Positions 26,811 through 36,063 of a stretch of 64,000 nucleotides of DNA are shown here, piece by piece (within the stretch, counting starts at the first letter, position 1; each line of letters begins with the position of its first letter). The notes beneath the pieces were generated by a model. The model searched no databases and was not told where the DNA came from. It saw only the letters and a program-made list of their open reading frames with translations. The position numbers and the translations under genes were made by a program. Origin of the DNA: PGZG01 sp046292765 (lineage in GTDB: Bacteria > Pseudomonadota > Gammaproteobacteria > Pseudomonadales > Alcanivoracaceae); assembly GCA_046292765.1 (NCBI GenBank), contig JBKBQA010000001.1, positions 372,001 to 436,000 on the forward strand. Reading direction: 5' to 3'.

Positions 26811-27270
26811 GCAAGTCGGGAAAGTTGTTCTGGCGCAACGCTTCGTAAACCACCACTGCCACCGCATTGCTCAGATTGAGGCTGCGACTGCCGGCGGCCA
26901 TCGGGATGCGCAGCTTGTGATCTTCTTGCATCGTATCCAGCACGGCTTTTGGCAAGCCCCGACTTTCCGGTCCGAACATCAAAATGTCCCCCACCCGAAA
27001 GACAAAATCCGCGTGGCGGCAGCTGGCCTTGCTTGATAACGCCACCAGTCGTTGTCCCGGCAGGGTGGCCAGCATGGCCTCAAGATTGGCATGCACACGG
27101 ATTTCGGCGAACTCGCGATAATCGAGCCCGGCCCGGCGCAGTTTCTTTTCTTCCAGCGAGAAACCTAGTGGTTCAATCAGATGCAGGGTGCTGCCGGTGT
27201 TGGCGCACAGGCGGATGATATTGCCGGTGTTCGGGGGGATTTCCGGTTCATAGAGGGCGATGTGGAACAT
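26806..27270 (-). CDS. trmL: tRNA (cytidine(34)-2'-O)-methyltransferase
   Basis: 154 aa SPOUT-fold enzyme. Motifs: YEPEIPPNTGNIIRLCANTG near the N-terminus, FGPESRGLPKAVL near residue 100 and the knot motif IPMAAGSRSLNLSNAVAVV near residue 125. It methylates the wobble ribose of tRNA-Leu. The stop codon and last codon overlap the REP-like palindrome. Confidence 0.95.
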   Translation of the reverse strand: MFHIALYEPEIPPNTGNIIRLCANTGSTLHLIEPLGFSLEEKKLRRAGLDYREFAEIRVHANLEAMLATLPGQRLVALSSKASCRHADFVFRVGDILMFGPESRGLPKAVLDTMQEDHKLRIPMAAGSRSLNLSNAVAVVVYEALRQNNFPDLL

Positions 27271-27393
27271 ATCATCCCCAGAAAGGAGGTAGATCGTTTA
27301 CTGCGAAGCCATGCCTGCTAGCTCGCATGCGGCGTCCCTGCCGCACACTGGCTTGCCGCTGGTGAGATTAGCGGCGCAAGAATCAGTGATACA

Positions 27394-29208
27394 TCAGGCG
27401 CTACGACCCGCCCGCTTGCGATCCGACTCGCCCAGCAGCTTCTTGCGCAGACGAATCGAGTGCGGAGTCACCTCGACCAGCTCGTCGTCGTCAATAAAGT
27501 CCAGAGCCTGTTCCAGTGACATGCGAATCGGCGGCGTCAGGATGATGTTTTCATCGCTGCCGGCGGCGCGGATGTTGGTCAGCTGCTTGGCCTTGGTTGG
27601 ATTGACCACCAGATCGTTGTCGCGCGAGTGAATGCCGATAAGCTGACCTTCATACACTTCCACGTTCGGATCGATAAACATCCGGCCGCGCTCCTGCAGG
27701 TTGAACAGGGCATAGGCCAGAACCTTGCCAGCAACATTGGAAATCAACACGCCGTTGTTGCGCTCGCCCACGGTGCCCGGGCGGAATTCGCCGTAGTGGG
27801 AGAAGGTGGCGTTGAAAATGCCGCTACCTGAAGTCAGCGTCATGAACAGCGAACGAAAACCGATCAGGCCACGCGACGGAGCCACATACTCAAGGCGTAC
27901 CCGGCCTTTGCCATCCGGCGTCATGTTGCTCATTACGCCACGACGCATGCCCATCTGCTCCATGATCGGACCCTGATGCTGCTCTTCAATGTCCAGCACC
28001 AGCTGCTCGTACGGCTCCTGCTTCACACCATCAATTTCTTTCAGGATAACTTCCGGGCGGCCGACGGCCAGTTCATAGCCTTCGCGACGCATGGTCTCGA
28101 TCAGTACCGACAAGTGCAGTTCGCCACGACCGGAGACGCGGAAGCGATCCGGGCTGTCGGTGTCTTCGACGCGCAGGGCGACGTTGTGCTTCAGTTCGTC
28201 ATGCAGGCGATCACGGATATTGCGGCTGGTGACGTACTTGCCATCCTGGCCGGCAAACGGCGAGGTGTTCACATGGAAGAACATGCTCACGGTTGGCTCG
28301 TCCACTTTCAGCGGGGTCAATGCTTCGACATTGGCCGGATCGCACAGGGTGTCGGAAATATCCAGCGGGTCGAGACCGGTGATGCAGACGATATCGCCGG
28401 CGGAGGCTTCCGGCACTTCGACACGCTCGAGGCCATGATGACCCATCACCGTCAGCACACGACCGCTGCGGACCTTGCCGTGTCGGTCGATTACTTTCAC
28501 CGGCATGTTGCTTCTCAGCTTGCCACGCTTGATCCGGCCGATGCCGATCATGCCGACATAGGAGTTGTAATCTAGCGAGGAGATCTGCATCTGGAACGGG
28601 CCTTCCTGATCAACCTGCGGCACCGGAACCTTGTCAACAATGGCCTGAAACAGCGGAGTCATATCATCGGCCATGTTGTCCGCGTCCAGACCGGCGATGC
28701 CATTCAGGGCGGAGGCATAGACCACCGGGAAGTCGAGCTGCTCATCGGTTGCGCCAAGGCGATCGAACAGATCGAAAATCTGATCCATCACCCAGTGCGG
28801 GCGAGCGCCCGGGCGGTCGACCTTGTTGATCACCACAATCGGGTTCAGGCCCTGCTCGAAGGCTTTCTGGGTGACGAAACGGGTCTGCGGCATCGGTCCG
28901 TCCTGCGCATCGACCAGCAGCAACACCGAATCCACCATGGACAGAACGCGCTCTACCTCACCACCGAAATCGGCGTGCCCGGGGGTGTCGACGATGTTGA
29001 TGTTGTAGCCGTTCCACTTCAGCGCGGTGTTTTTGGCCAGAATGGTAATACCCCGTTCTTTTTCCTGATCGTTCGAGTCCATGACCCGCTCGATGTTGCC
29101 GGCGCGCTCACCAAGGGTGCCGGATTGCTGGAGAAGACGGTCTACAAGGGTGGTCTTGCCATGGTCAACGTGGGCGATAATGGCAATGTTTCGGAGGCGC
29201 TCGATCAC
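27394..29208 (-). CDS. typA: Ribosome-associated GTPase TypA/BipA
   Basis: 604 aa from a GTG start (E. coli 607). The frame is open for 28 more codons upstream, but the family begins at IERLRNIAIIAHVDHGKTT. P-loop AHVDHGKT, switch II DTPGHADFGGEV and NKVDRPGAR are present, then EF-G-like domains and the TypA-specific C-terminus. It is a translational GTPase needed under stress and cold. Confidence 0.96.
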   Translation of the reverse strand: MIERLRNIAIIAHVDHGKTTLVDRLLQQSGTLGERAGNIERVMDSNDQEKERGITILAKNTALKWNGYNINIVDTPGHADFGGEVERVLSMVDSVLLLVDAQDGPMPQTRFVTQKAFEQGLNPIVVINKVDRPGARPHWVMDQIFDLFDRLGATDEQLDFPVVYASALNGIAGLDADNMADDMTPLFQAIVDKVPVPQVDQEGPFQMQISSLDYNSYVGMIGIGRIKRGKLRSNMPVKVIDRHGKVRSGRVLTVMGHHGLERVEVPEASAGDIVCITGLDPLDISDTLCDPANVEALTPLKVDEPTVSMFFHVNTSPFAGQDGKYVTSRNIRDRLHDELKHNVALRVEDTDSPDRFRVSGRGELHLSVLIETMRREGYELAVGRPEVILKEIDGVKQEPYEQLVLDIEEQHQGPIMEQMGMRRGVMSNMTPDGKGRVRLEYVAPSRGLIGFRSLFMTLTSGSGIFNATFSHYGEFRPGTVGERNNGVLISNVAGKVLAYALFNLQERGRMFIDPNVEVYEGQLIGIHSRDNDLVVNPTKAKQLTNIRAAGSDENIILTPPIRMSLEQALDFIDDDELVEVTPHSIRLRKKLLGESDRKRAGRSA

Positions 29209-29376
29209 AGGTTTTCTACCGCAGGCGGAATTTGAGGGGGCGCAGTATAGCAGTGCGGAGGCTCGCTGTGACGGGATTCGTAAAACTGTCATGATGACGC
29301 CGATGGGCGGCTATCCCGGAACTGCACCGGTTTCGGGCAGTCGGACCTTCCCGGTACGTTAATCAGGAGGCCTGAG

Positions 29377-29973
29377 ATGGGCTACCGTTGTCTGATTCTG
29401 GTCGTTGCCCTGCTTTCGGTGGGGGTGGCGCAGGCCGCACCACCGCCACCCGCGGCGCCGGCACAACCCAATGCCCGGGTGATCTACGGCCTGCATGAGC
29501 AGGTCTACATAACCGAATTGGGGGTGGTGCTGCCGGCCAAGGTAGACACCGGTGCAGACAGCTCCTCGCTCAGCGCCATCAACGTCCGCCCCTTCAGTCG
29601 CAAGGGCGAGCGCTGGGTGCGCTTTGATCTGCCGGTGGAGGGTCTGGAGCTGAAGGACGTCGAGTTGCCGCTGTCCCATAATGTTCGTATCCGCCGCCGC
29701 GCCTCAGATTTTGACGAAGAGCAGGATGCTGATTATGCCCGTCGGCCGGTGCTGCAGCTGACCCTGTGTATCGGCAACCGGGCGGCCAGAGTCAATGTGA
29801 ATCTGGCGGACCGGCGCCGGTTCCGGCAGCCTTTGCTGCTGGGAGCCGGCACCCTGCGCGAGCTTCGGGCGCTGGTCGATTCCGACATGGAGTTTTCGGC
29901 TGGCGTTCCGTTGTGTGAGGGGGTCGAAGACGCTCTCCGCTATCCCCCCCTGACTGATGATGAGGATCGTTGA
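29377..29973 (+). CDS. Exported retropepsin-like protease, RimK-linked operon
   Basis: 198 aa. Signal peptide ending AQA, then a single aspartic-protease domain with the active motif KVDTGADSSSLSA (residues about 55-67). Often annotated as an ATP-dependent zinc protease (DUF785), but the DTGA motif marks a retropepsin fold. Its TGA overlaps the ATG of the next gene. It forms an operon with a UUP1-type membrane protein and an ATP-grasp ligase, an arrangement seen in other gammaproteobacteria. Substrate unknown. Confidence 0.8.
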   Translation: MGYRCLILVVALLSVGVAQAAPPPPAAPAQPNARVIYGLHEQVYITELGVVLPAKVDTGADSSSLSAINVRPFSRKGERWVRFDLPVEGLELKDVELPLSHNVRIRRRASDFDEEQDADYARRPVLQLTLCIGNRAARVNVNLADRRRFRQPLLLGAGTLRELRALVDSDMEFSAGVPLCEGVEDALRYPPLTDDEDR

Positions 29974-31511
29974 TGCGCACCGTGCGCCTGCATGCCAGGC
30001 TGTTGGCTCTGGCTTTGTTGTTGCTGGGTTCGGCCAGTGTTGTCTGGCAGGTGTGGGTGCAGGAAATCCCGCTGTCCGAGGCGGAGGTGGATCCGGTCTG
30101 GATTGTCGATGCCCGTATCGAGTTCGATGCGCGCGACCAGCAGCCGGTCAAGATGCAGATGTTTGTGCCGCCGGGCATCGGCGAGTTCGTGACCCTCAGC
30201 GAGAGCTTTGTCGGCAATAATTATGGTGTCAGCCTGTCCAAGGCGGACGGCAACCGGGTGGCGACCTGGTCGACTCGCCGGGCAGTGGGTCAGCAAGTGC
30301 TCTACTACCGGCTGGTGCTGGCGCGTCGGTTTGTGGTCGAGCGCAGCACCGATACCGGCCCCCATTTCCGCCCCAGTGAACCGCTTGCGGGCGCCGAGCG
30401 GGTAGCGGCGGAGAGTTTGCTTGGTCCCATCCGCGATCGTTCTGCGGATATTGAGTCGTTTATCGCCGAGGCCATTCGCACCGTCAACGATGACAATAAC
30501 GACGGCGTCCGTCTTTTGCTGGCGGGCGATTCCTCCCCGGAACGTCGCGCGGCGGTGATTGATATGCTGCTCGGCGCCGCCCATATCCCTGCCGAGCGGG
30601 TTCATACGGTTCGTCTTGTCCATGGTCTTGCCCAGCAAGCCGAGCTCTGGTTGCGCAGCTTCAATGGCGAAATCTGGCTGTACTTTAACCCGCGTACCGG
30701 CGAGCAGGGACTGCCTGAGGACCGCGTCATCTGGTGGGTGGGTGGCGAGCCGCTGCTTTCACTGGAAGGCGGTGGGCAGGCGAGGGCGTCCCTGCACGTC
30801 AGTCGCAGCGAGATGAGTACCATTCAGCTGGCGAGGGCGGTGCAACCGCTACAGCAGCGTACCTTCTGGGGGCTGTCGCTATACGATTTGCCGCTGGAAT
30901 CGCAGCAGACCTTCCGGGTCATCATGATGATTCCCCTCGGTGTGTTGCTGATTCTGCTGCTGCGGAATTTTGTCGGCATTGAAACCCTGGGCACCTTTAC
31001 CCCGGTGCTGGTTGCGCTGGCGTTCCGGGAGACCGATCTGATGTGGGGTATTTTCCTGTTTACCGTGGTGACTGCGCTGGGGCTGTCGCTGCGCTCCTAT
31101 CTGGATCACCTCCGTCTGCAGTTGCTTCCGCGCCTGTCGGTGGTGCTGACCTTTGTGGTCGTATCCATCACCCTGATCAGCGTGTTTGGTCACCGTATCG
31201 GCTTTGAGCGCGGACTCTCGGTGGCGCTCTTTCCGATGGTGATCCTGACGATGGTGATTGAACGGTTGTCGATTGTCTGGGAGGAGCGTGGCGGCATGCA
31301 CTCCATGAAGGTGGCGTTCGGCACTCTGGTAGCAGCGACGCTGGCGCATTTGCTGATGATTCGTCCGGAGTTGATATATTTTTTCTTCACCTTTCCGGGC
31401 GCCCTGCTGGTATTGATCAGTGCCATGTTGTTGATGGGGCATTATCGCGGCTACCGGCTGACGGAACTGCGACGCTTCCGGGTGTTGGCCCGCGATCCGG
31501 AGAGCCGCTGA
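29973..31511 (+). CDS. UUP1-type membrane protein with inactive transglutaminase-like domain
   Basis: About 512 aa. One N-terminal membrane helix, a periplasmic region to about residue 300 containing a transglutaminase-like segment, then about seven membrane helices (from FRVIMMIPLGVLLILLLRN). The start overlaps the upstream stop (TGATG), and the stop abuts the ATG of the ATP-grasp ligase, so the three proteins are coupled. It may hold the retropepsin and ligase at the membrane; this is inference. Confidence 0.75.
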   Translation: MRTVRLHARLLALALLLLGSASVVWQVWVQEIPLSEAEVDPVWIVDARIEFDARDQQPVKMQMFVPPGIGEFVTLSESFVGNNYGVSLSKADGNRVATWSTRRAVGQQVLYYRLVLARRFVVERSTDTGPHFRPSEPLAGAERVAAESLLGPIRDRSADIESFIAEAIRTVNDDNNDGVRLLLAGDSSPERRAAVIDMLLGAAHIPAERVHTVRLVHGLAQQAELWLRSFNGEIWLYFNPRTGEQGLPEDRVIWWVGGEPLLSLEGGGQARASLHVSRSEMSTIQLARAVQPLQQRTFWGLSLYDLPLESQQTFRVIMMIPLGVLLILLLRNFVGIETLGTFTPVLVALAFRETDLMWGIFLFTVVTALGLSLRSYLDHLRLQLLPRLSVVLTFVVVSITLISVFGHRIGFERGLSVALFPMVILTMVIERLSIVWEERGGMHSMKVAFGTLVAATLAHLLMIRPELIYFFFTFPGALLVLISAMLLMGHYRGYRLTELRRFRVLARDPESR

Positions 31512-32489
31512 ATGTTCTGGCTCAAGACCTGGCGAGCATTGAGGCAGCGTGGCGTACTGGGTATTAACCAGCGCAATGGCGAGCTGGTACTGCGTTACAA
31601 CCGCCGCCATTTATATCCGCTGGTGGACAACAAGTTGTTGACCAAGCAGCGGGCGCTGGCGGCCGGCATGCGGGTGCCAGCCCTGTATGGTGTCATCGAC
31701 ACCGAGCGTGATATCGCCGGCCTTGGTTCGATGTTGTCCGGGCACCGTGATTTCGTTATCAAGCCGGCACAGGGCGCCGGCGGCGACGGCATCGTGGTGA
31801 TTGTTGACCGGTTCGGTGACTACTGGCGCACGGCCTCCGGCAAGCTGATGACGCTGGATGACCTTGAGTTTCATGTGTCCGGGATTTTGTCTGGCATTTA
31901 CTCTCTTGGCGGCCACCGCGACAGCGCCCTGATTGAGTATCGGGTGCAGCCGGACCCGGTGTTCTCTGCGATCAGCTATGAGGGCGTGCCAGACCTGCGC
32001 ATCATCGTATTGTGCGGCTATCCGGTGATGTCGATGTTGCGGTTGCCCACTCGGCAGAGTCAGGGCAAGGCCAACCTGCATCAGGGCGCGATCGGCGTCG
32101 GTGTCGATCTGGCCTCCGGTGTCACTCTGGGAGGCACTTGGCAGAACCTCCGCATTGAGCGTCACCCGGACACGGCCAATCCGGTTTCCGGGGTGGCTTT
32201 GCCGTTCTGGGAGGAGTTCCTGCAGTTGGCCAGCCAGAGCTATGAGCTCACCGGGCTTGGCTATCTCGGCGTCGATCTGGTGCTGGATCGCGATGGCGGG
32301 CCGATGATCCTCGAGCTGAATGCCCGCCCCGGCCTCAACATCCAGATTGCCAACGACGCCGGCCTGATGGCTCGCTGTCGCGAAGTGGAAGAGGAAATCG
32401 CTCGGGTACAGGCGTCCGGGACCGTGGCCGCCCCGGAGCAGCGCATCCGCTTCTGTCAGGAGCGCTTCTCCCTACACCCCCGGCACTGA
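31512..32489 (+). CDS. RimK-like ATP-grasp ligase (alpha-L-glutamate ligase-like)
   Basis: 325 aa, cytosolic. ATP-grasp signs: FVIKPAQGAGGDGIVVI (residues about 78-94), EYRVQPDPVFS and the metal-binding LVLDRDGGPMILELNARPG near residue 270. RimK relatives add amino acids such as glutamate to a peptide or protein end. Being next to a protease and a transglutaminase-like membrane protein suggests a peptide-tagging and trimming pathway in the envelope; the acceptor is unknown. Confidence 0.83.
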   Translation: MFWLKTWRALRQRGVLGINQRNGELVLRYNRRHLYPLVDNKLLTKQRALAAGMRVPALYGVIDTERDIAGLGSMLSGHRDFVIKPAQGAGGDGIVVIVDRFGDYWRTASGKLMTLDDLEFHVSGILSGIYSLGGHRDSALIEYRVQPDPVFSAISYEGVPDLRIIVLCGYPVMSMLRLPTRQSQGKANLHQGAIGVGVDLASGVTLGGTWQNLRIERHPDTANPVSGVALPFWEEFLQLASQSYELTGLGYLGVDLVLDRDGGPMILELNARPGLNIQIANDAGLMARCREVEEEIARVQASGTVAAPEQRIRFCQERFSLHPRH

Positions 32490-32546
32490 AAGTTGCAGAC
32501 CGGAGCGGCGGCTGGCGTTATCATGCGCATGCACGGCGAGCACAAT

Positions 32547-32563
32547 CGCACCAAAATGGTGCA
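32547..32563. promoter_or_regulatory. NtrC-binding site 1 upstream of glnA
   Basis: CGCACC-AAAAT-GGTGCA matches TGCACC-N5-GGTGCA with one change. Centred about 114 bp before the predicted sigma-54 start and 30 bp from site 2, so both lie on the same helix face. Confidence 0.85.
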
Positions 32564-32576
32564 TTGATGCGTAATG

Positions 32577-32593
32577 TGCAATATTTTGGTGCA
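32577..32593. promoter_or_regulatory. NtrC-binding site 2 upstream of glnA
   Basis: TGCAAT-ATTTT-GGTGCA: right half perfect, left half 4/6. Centred about 84 bp before the predicted start. Together with site 1 it forms an enhancer for phosphorylated NtrC. Confidence 0.75.
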
Positions 32594-32642
32594 AATCAGC
32601 CCCATTGGGGCGTGTGCTGCCCGGCAAATGCGGCTTTCTGGC

Positions 32643-32658
32643 TGGCACGCATTTTGCT
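32643..32658 (+). promoter_or_regulatory. Sigma-54 promoter of glnA
   Basis: TGGCACG-CATT-TTGCT matches the -24/-12 consensus at every fixed base. GG at 32644-32645 and GC at 32656-32657 have the required 10-bp gap. The leader to the ATG is about 65 nt. Confidence 0.93.
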
Positions 32659-32733
32659 CTTTCCTAGCCAACTCCCAACCCGGCCAGTTGCCGGGCTGGG
32701 TAAACTCACGCTGTTCCGGGAGGACGCACAATC

Positions 32734-34140
32734 ATGACTGGCAAGACTATCGCTCTCATCAAAGAACATGACGTCAAGTGGGTAGACCTGCGTTTCACCG
32801 ACAGCCGCGGCAAGGAACAGCACGTTACCTACCCGGCCGCCGACGTGAACGAAGATTTCTTCGAAGATGGCAAGATGTTCGACGGTTCCTCCATCTCCGG
32901 CTGGAAACACATCAACGAGTCCGACATGATCCTGATGCCGGACGACTCCACTTCAGTTATGGACCCGTTCTCCGACGTCAGCACCGTCATCGTGCGTTGC
33001 AACATCGTCGAGCCGGCCACCATGCAGGGCTACGACCGTGACCCGCGCTCCATCGGCCAGCGCGCAGAGGAGTACCTGAAGTCCACCGGCATCGCCGATT
33101 CCGCCCTGTTTGGTCCGGAGCCGGAGTTCTTCGTGTTCGATTCCGTGAAGTGGAACTCGGGCATGAACGGCCAGATGTATGAAATCTTCTCCGAAGAAGC
33201 TGCCTGGGTATCCGGCGACGACTTCGAGCGCGCCAACACTGGCCACCGTCCGCGTGTAAAAGGCGGTTACTTCCCGGTTCCGCCGGTAGACAGCCTCCAC
33301 GACCTGCGTGCCGCCATGTGCGCTGCCATGACCCAGATGGGCCTGCACGTGGAAGTGCATCACCACGAAGTGGCCACCGCTGGCCAGTGTGAAATTGGCG
33401 TTGGTGCCAACACGCTGGTGAAGAAGGCTGACGAAGTACAGATTCTGAAGTACTGCGTACACAACGTGGCTCACGCTTATGGCAAAACTGCCACCTTTAT
33501 GCCGAAGCCGCTGATCGGTGACAACGGTTCGGGCATGCACGTCCACCAGTCGCTGAGCAAAGATGGCAAGAACCTGTTCTCCGGTGACGTCTACGGTGGT
33601 CTGTCTGAAACTGCCCTGTTCTACATCGGCGGTATCATCAAGCACGCTCGCGCCATCAACGCGATCACCAACCCGCTGACCAACTCCTACAAGCGTCTGG
33701 TCCCGGGCTTTGAAGCACCGGTTATGCTGGCCTACTCGGCCCGCAACCGCTCTGCCTCGATCCGTATCCCGTTCGTCAAGAACCCGAAAGGGCGTCGTAT
33801 CGAGACCCGCTTCCCGGATCCGGGTGCCAACCCGTACCTGTGCTTCGCTGCCCTGCTGATGGCGGGTCTGGACGGCATCCAGAACAAGATCCACCCGGGC
33901 GATGCGATGGACAAGGACCTGTACGACCTGCCGGCCGAGGAAGCGAAAGCTGTCCCGACCGTGGCGCACACCCTGACCATGGCACTGGATGCGCTGGAAG
34001 CCGATCACGAGTTCCTGCTGAAAGGCGGCGTGTTCTCCAAGGAAATGCTCGACGCCTACATCGGCCTGAAGCGTGCCGACGTGGAGCGCCTGAACATGAC
34101 CCCGCACCCGGTCGAGTTCGACATGTACTACTCGGTCTGA
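32734..34140 (+). CDS. glnA: Glutamine synthetase type I
   Basis: 468 aa. Beta-grasp N-domain, then the catalytic domain with MFDGSSISGWKHINESDM, PEPEFFVFDSVKW, the ATP-site KPLIGDNGSGMHVHQSL and the NRSASIRIP arginine flap. Tyr397 in KDLYDLPAEEAK is the adenylylation site used by GlnE. It assimilates ammonia into glutamine. Preceded by sigma-54 and NtrC sites and closed by a strong terminator. Confidence 0.98.
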   Translation: MTGKTIALIKEHDVKWVDLRFTDSRGKEQHVTYPAADVNEDFFEDGKMFDGSSISGWKHINESDMILMPDDSTSVMDPFSDVSTVIVRCNIVEPATMQGYDRDPRSIGQRAEEYLKSTGIADSALFGPEPEFFVFDSVKWNSGMNGQMYEIFSEEAAWVSGDDFERANTGHRPRVKGGYFPVPPVDSLHDLRAAMCAAMTQMGLHVEVHHHEVATAGQCEIGVGANTLVKKADEVQILKYCVHNVAHAYGKTATFMPKPLIGDNGSGMHVHQSLSKDGKNLFSGDVYGGLSETALFYIGGIIKHARAINAITNPLTNSYKRLVPGFEAPVMLAYSARNRSASIRIPFVKNPKGRRIETRFPDPGANPYLCFAALLMAGLDGIQNKIHPGDAMDKDLYDLPAEEAKAVPTVAHTLTMALDALEADHEFLLKGGVFSKEMLDAYIGLKRADVERLNMTPHPVEFDMYYSV

Positions 34141-34157
34141 TATCCGGACCAGAAAGG

Positions 34158-34184
34158 AAGCCCCGCTCAGCGGGGCTTTTTTTT
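34158..34184 (+). terminator. Intrinsic terminator of glnA
   Basis: 9-bp stem AAGCCCCGC/GCGGGGCTT with loop TCA, followed by a run of T ending at 34184. Confidence 0.95.
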
Positions 34185-34268
34185 GCTTCATCGGCGCCGG
34201 GGTGCCGTGCCGGGAACATTGCTCTATGCTTGGGATCAACGCTTGCAGGCATTGAGTGGAGTGGTCCC

Positions 34269-34808
34269 ATGGTCCGATTGATGGCGGTTTTGCTGTTATG
34301 GATGCCGCTGGCCTGGGCAGAGACCCTCAATGCCGGCGCCACCGAGACGACCGAGGCGGATGACACACGGCCACGCATCTACCGCATCGTCGGAGAGGAC
34401 GGTCGGGTAATCTTTACCGATATGCCCGAACAGCGCGGCGCGGTGGAAGTCGAGGTGCGCGAGCAGAACACCATCCCCATGGTGCCGGCCCGGCCCCTGC
34501 CCATGGCGGCGGAGAAACCGGCAGGTCCAAGCTACCAGCTCAACATCACGTCCCCGGAGGATCAGGTCACCTTGCGCAACCCCGAGTCGATCCTGGTGCG
34601 TGCCAGTGTCAGCCCCGCCATGGTGCGCGGACATCGCATGCGGTTGATGCAAAACGGCCAGCCGGTGGAGGGGATGCTGATCAACTGGCCAGACCGCGGA
34701 ACCCACACCCTTCAAGTGCAGGTCGTTAACAGCAAGTCTGAAGTGCTCGGAGAGTCTGCTCCGGTGGTGGTCTATGTCCATCGCACAACGGTAAATTCGC
34801 CGCGCTAA
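34269..34808 (+). CDS. DUF4124 domain periplasmic protein
   Basis: 179 aa. Signal peptide (MVRLMAVLLLWMPLAWA), then a DUF4124 segment RIYRIVGEDGRVIFTDMPE, and a beta-rich C-terminal part with RNPESILVRASVSP. DUF4124 proteins between glnA and ntrB are common in related genomes; function unknown. Start at ATG 34269 behind GTGGAGTGG. Confidence 0.8.
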   Translation: MVRLMAVLLLWMPLAWAETLNAGATETTEADDTRPRIYRIVGEDGRVIFTDMPEQRGAVEVEVREQNTIPMVPARPLPMAAEKPAGPSYQLNITSPEDQVTLRNPESILVRASVSPAMVRGHRMRLMQNGQPVEGMLINWPDRGTHTLQVQVVNSKSEVLGESAPVVVYVHRTTVNSPR

Positions 34809-34847
34809 ACGGAGCGTTTCCGTGCAGTGATCCTTTCTGATGCGCAA

Positions 34848-34864
34848 TGCACCAGAATAGTGCA
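34848..34864. promoter_or_regulatory. NtrC-binding site upstream of ntrB
   Basis: TGCACC-AGAAT-AGTGCA, one base off the palindromic consensus, about 100 bp before the ntrB ATG. In enterics a comparable site lets NtrC repress its own operon. Confidence 0.8.
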
Positions 34865-34965
34865 TTCTTCCTCTTGTGAGTTTTCCTGACGTTCCCGGAA
34901 ACCCTGCCCCGGACCGGTGCGCCGGTGCCTTTCTTGATGGCCTGAAAATTGCTACCGAAGCCTTG

Positions 34966-36063
34966 ATGACTGATTCCCTGTTCCATAAACGATTGCTGGA
35001 CCATCTGCGCACAGCGGTGTTGCTGCTGGATAGCGAGATGACGGTGCGCTACCTGAACCCGGCGGCGGAGATGCTGCTGTCGGTCAGTTCCTCGCGGATT
35101 ATTGGCGCGCGACTGCCGGACTACTTTGTCGCCGATGATGATGCGCGCGCGGCGCTGCAGAAATGTATTGCTGACGGCCATCCGTTTACCCGTCGCGAGG
35201 CCCGTCTTCATACCGGGCCGGGCAGTGAGGTGACGGTGGATTACAGTGTCAGCCAGATCAACGAGCCCGGGCACACGCCGACGCTGCTGATTGAAATGCA
35301 GTCCCTTGACCGGTTGCTGCGGATTACCCGGGAGGATGCCCTGTTGAACTCCCATCAGGCTACCCGGGCACTGGTGCGGGGGGTGGCCCATGAGCTGAAG
35401 AACCCGCTCGGAGGTATTCGCGGTGCTGCCCAATTGCTTGAGCGGGCCTTGCCGAACCCGGAGTTGGCCGAGTACACCCGGGTGATCATCGATGAGGCCG
35501 ACAGGCTTCGGAACGTGGCCGACCGGATGCTGGGGCCCCGCCGTGTCCCGCATTTCAGTCAGGTGAACCTTCACGAGTGTCTTGAGCACGTGCGCCAGTT
35601 GGTGCTGGCGGAGCATCCGGTGGGGCTGCGAATAGAGCGTGATTACGACCCCTCGCTGCCGGAGGTGCCGGCGGATCGCGATCAGCTGATTCAGGTGCTG
35701 CTCAATCTGGTCCGCAACGGGGTTCAGGCCATTACCGAGTCTGGCGTGGCGGCCGGGGTGATTCGTTTGCGGACCCGGGCGCTGCGGCAGTTCACCATCG
35801 GCTCCCAGCGCCACCGGCTGGTGGCCCGTATCGATATCGAGGACAACGGTCCCGGCGTGCCGGATGCGCTCAAGGAGATGCTGTTCTATCCCATGGTTAG
35901 TGGGCGTGCGGCGGGCACCGGACTGGGGCTGTCCATTTCCCAGTCCATCATTGGTCAGCACCGCGGCTTGATCGAATGTGAAAGCAGTCCGGGACGGACC
36001 GTGTTCAGCGTATTGCTGCCCATGGAAATCGTGCCGGTTGACGAAGAGAGAGAATTGCCATGA
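34966..36063 (+). CDS. glnL: Nitrogen sensor kinase NtrB (GlnL)
   Basis: 365 aa from ATG 34966; a GTG at 34876 would add 30 residues that do not match the family. PAS domain (residues 7-110; TAVLLLDSEMTVRYLNPAAE), H-box VAHELKNPLGGIRGAAQLL near residue 140, N-box QVLLNLVRNGVQAI and G-box GRAAGTGLGLSISQS. PII controls its kinase/phosphatase balance toward NtrC. Its TGA overlaps the ntrC ATG. Confidence 0.96.
   Translation: MTDSLFHKRLLDHLRTAVLLLDSEMTVRYLNPAAEMLLSVSSSRIIGARLPDYFVADDDARAALQKCIADGHPFTRREARLHTGPGSEVTVDYSVSQINEPGHTPTLLIEMQSLDRLLRITREDALLNSHQATRALVRGVAHELKNPLGGIRGAAQLLERALPNPELAEYTRVIIDEADRLRNVADRMLGPRRVPHFSQVNLHECLEHVRQLVLAEHPVGLRIERDYDPSLPEVPADRDQLIQVLLNLVRNGVQAITESGVAAGVIRLRTRALRQFTIGSQRHRLVARIDIEDNGPGVPDALKEMLFYPMVSGRAAGTGLGLSISQSIIGQHRGLIECESSPGRTVFSVLLPMEIVPVDEERELP

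Noticed and set aside
29209..29292. Longer N-terminus for TypA
   Set aside because: The added 28 residues are unlike any TypA; the GTG at 29208 gives the family length.
32953..34239. 428-codon open frame antisense to glnA
   Set aside because: It mirrors the high-GC, biased codon use of glnA; no ribosome site and no recognisable domain.
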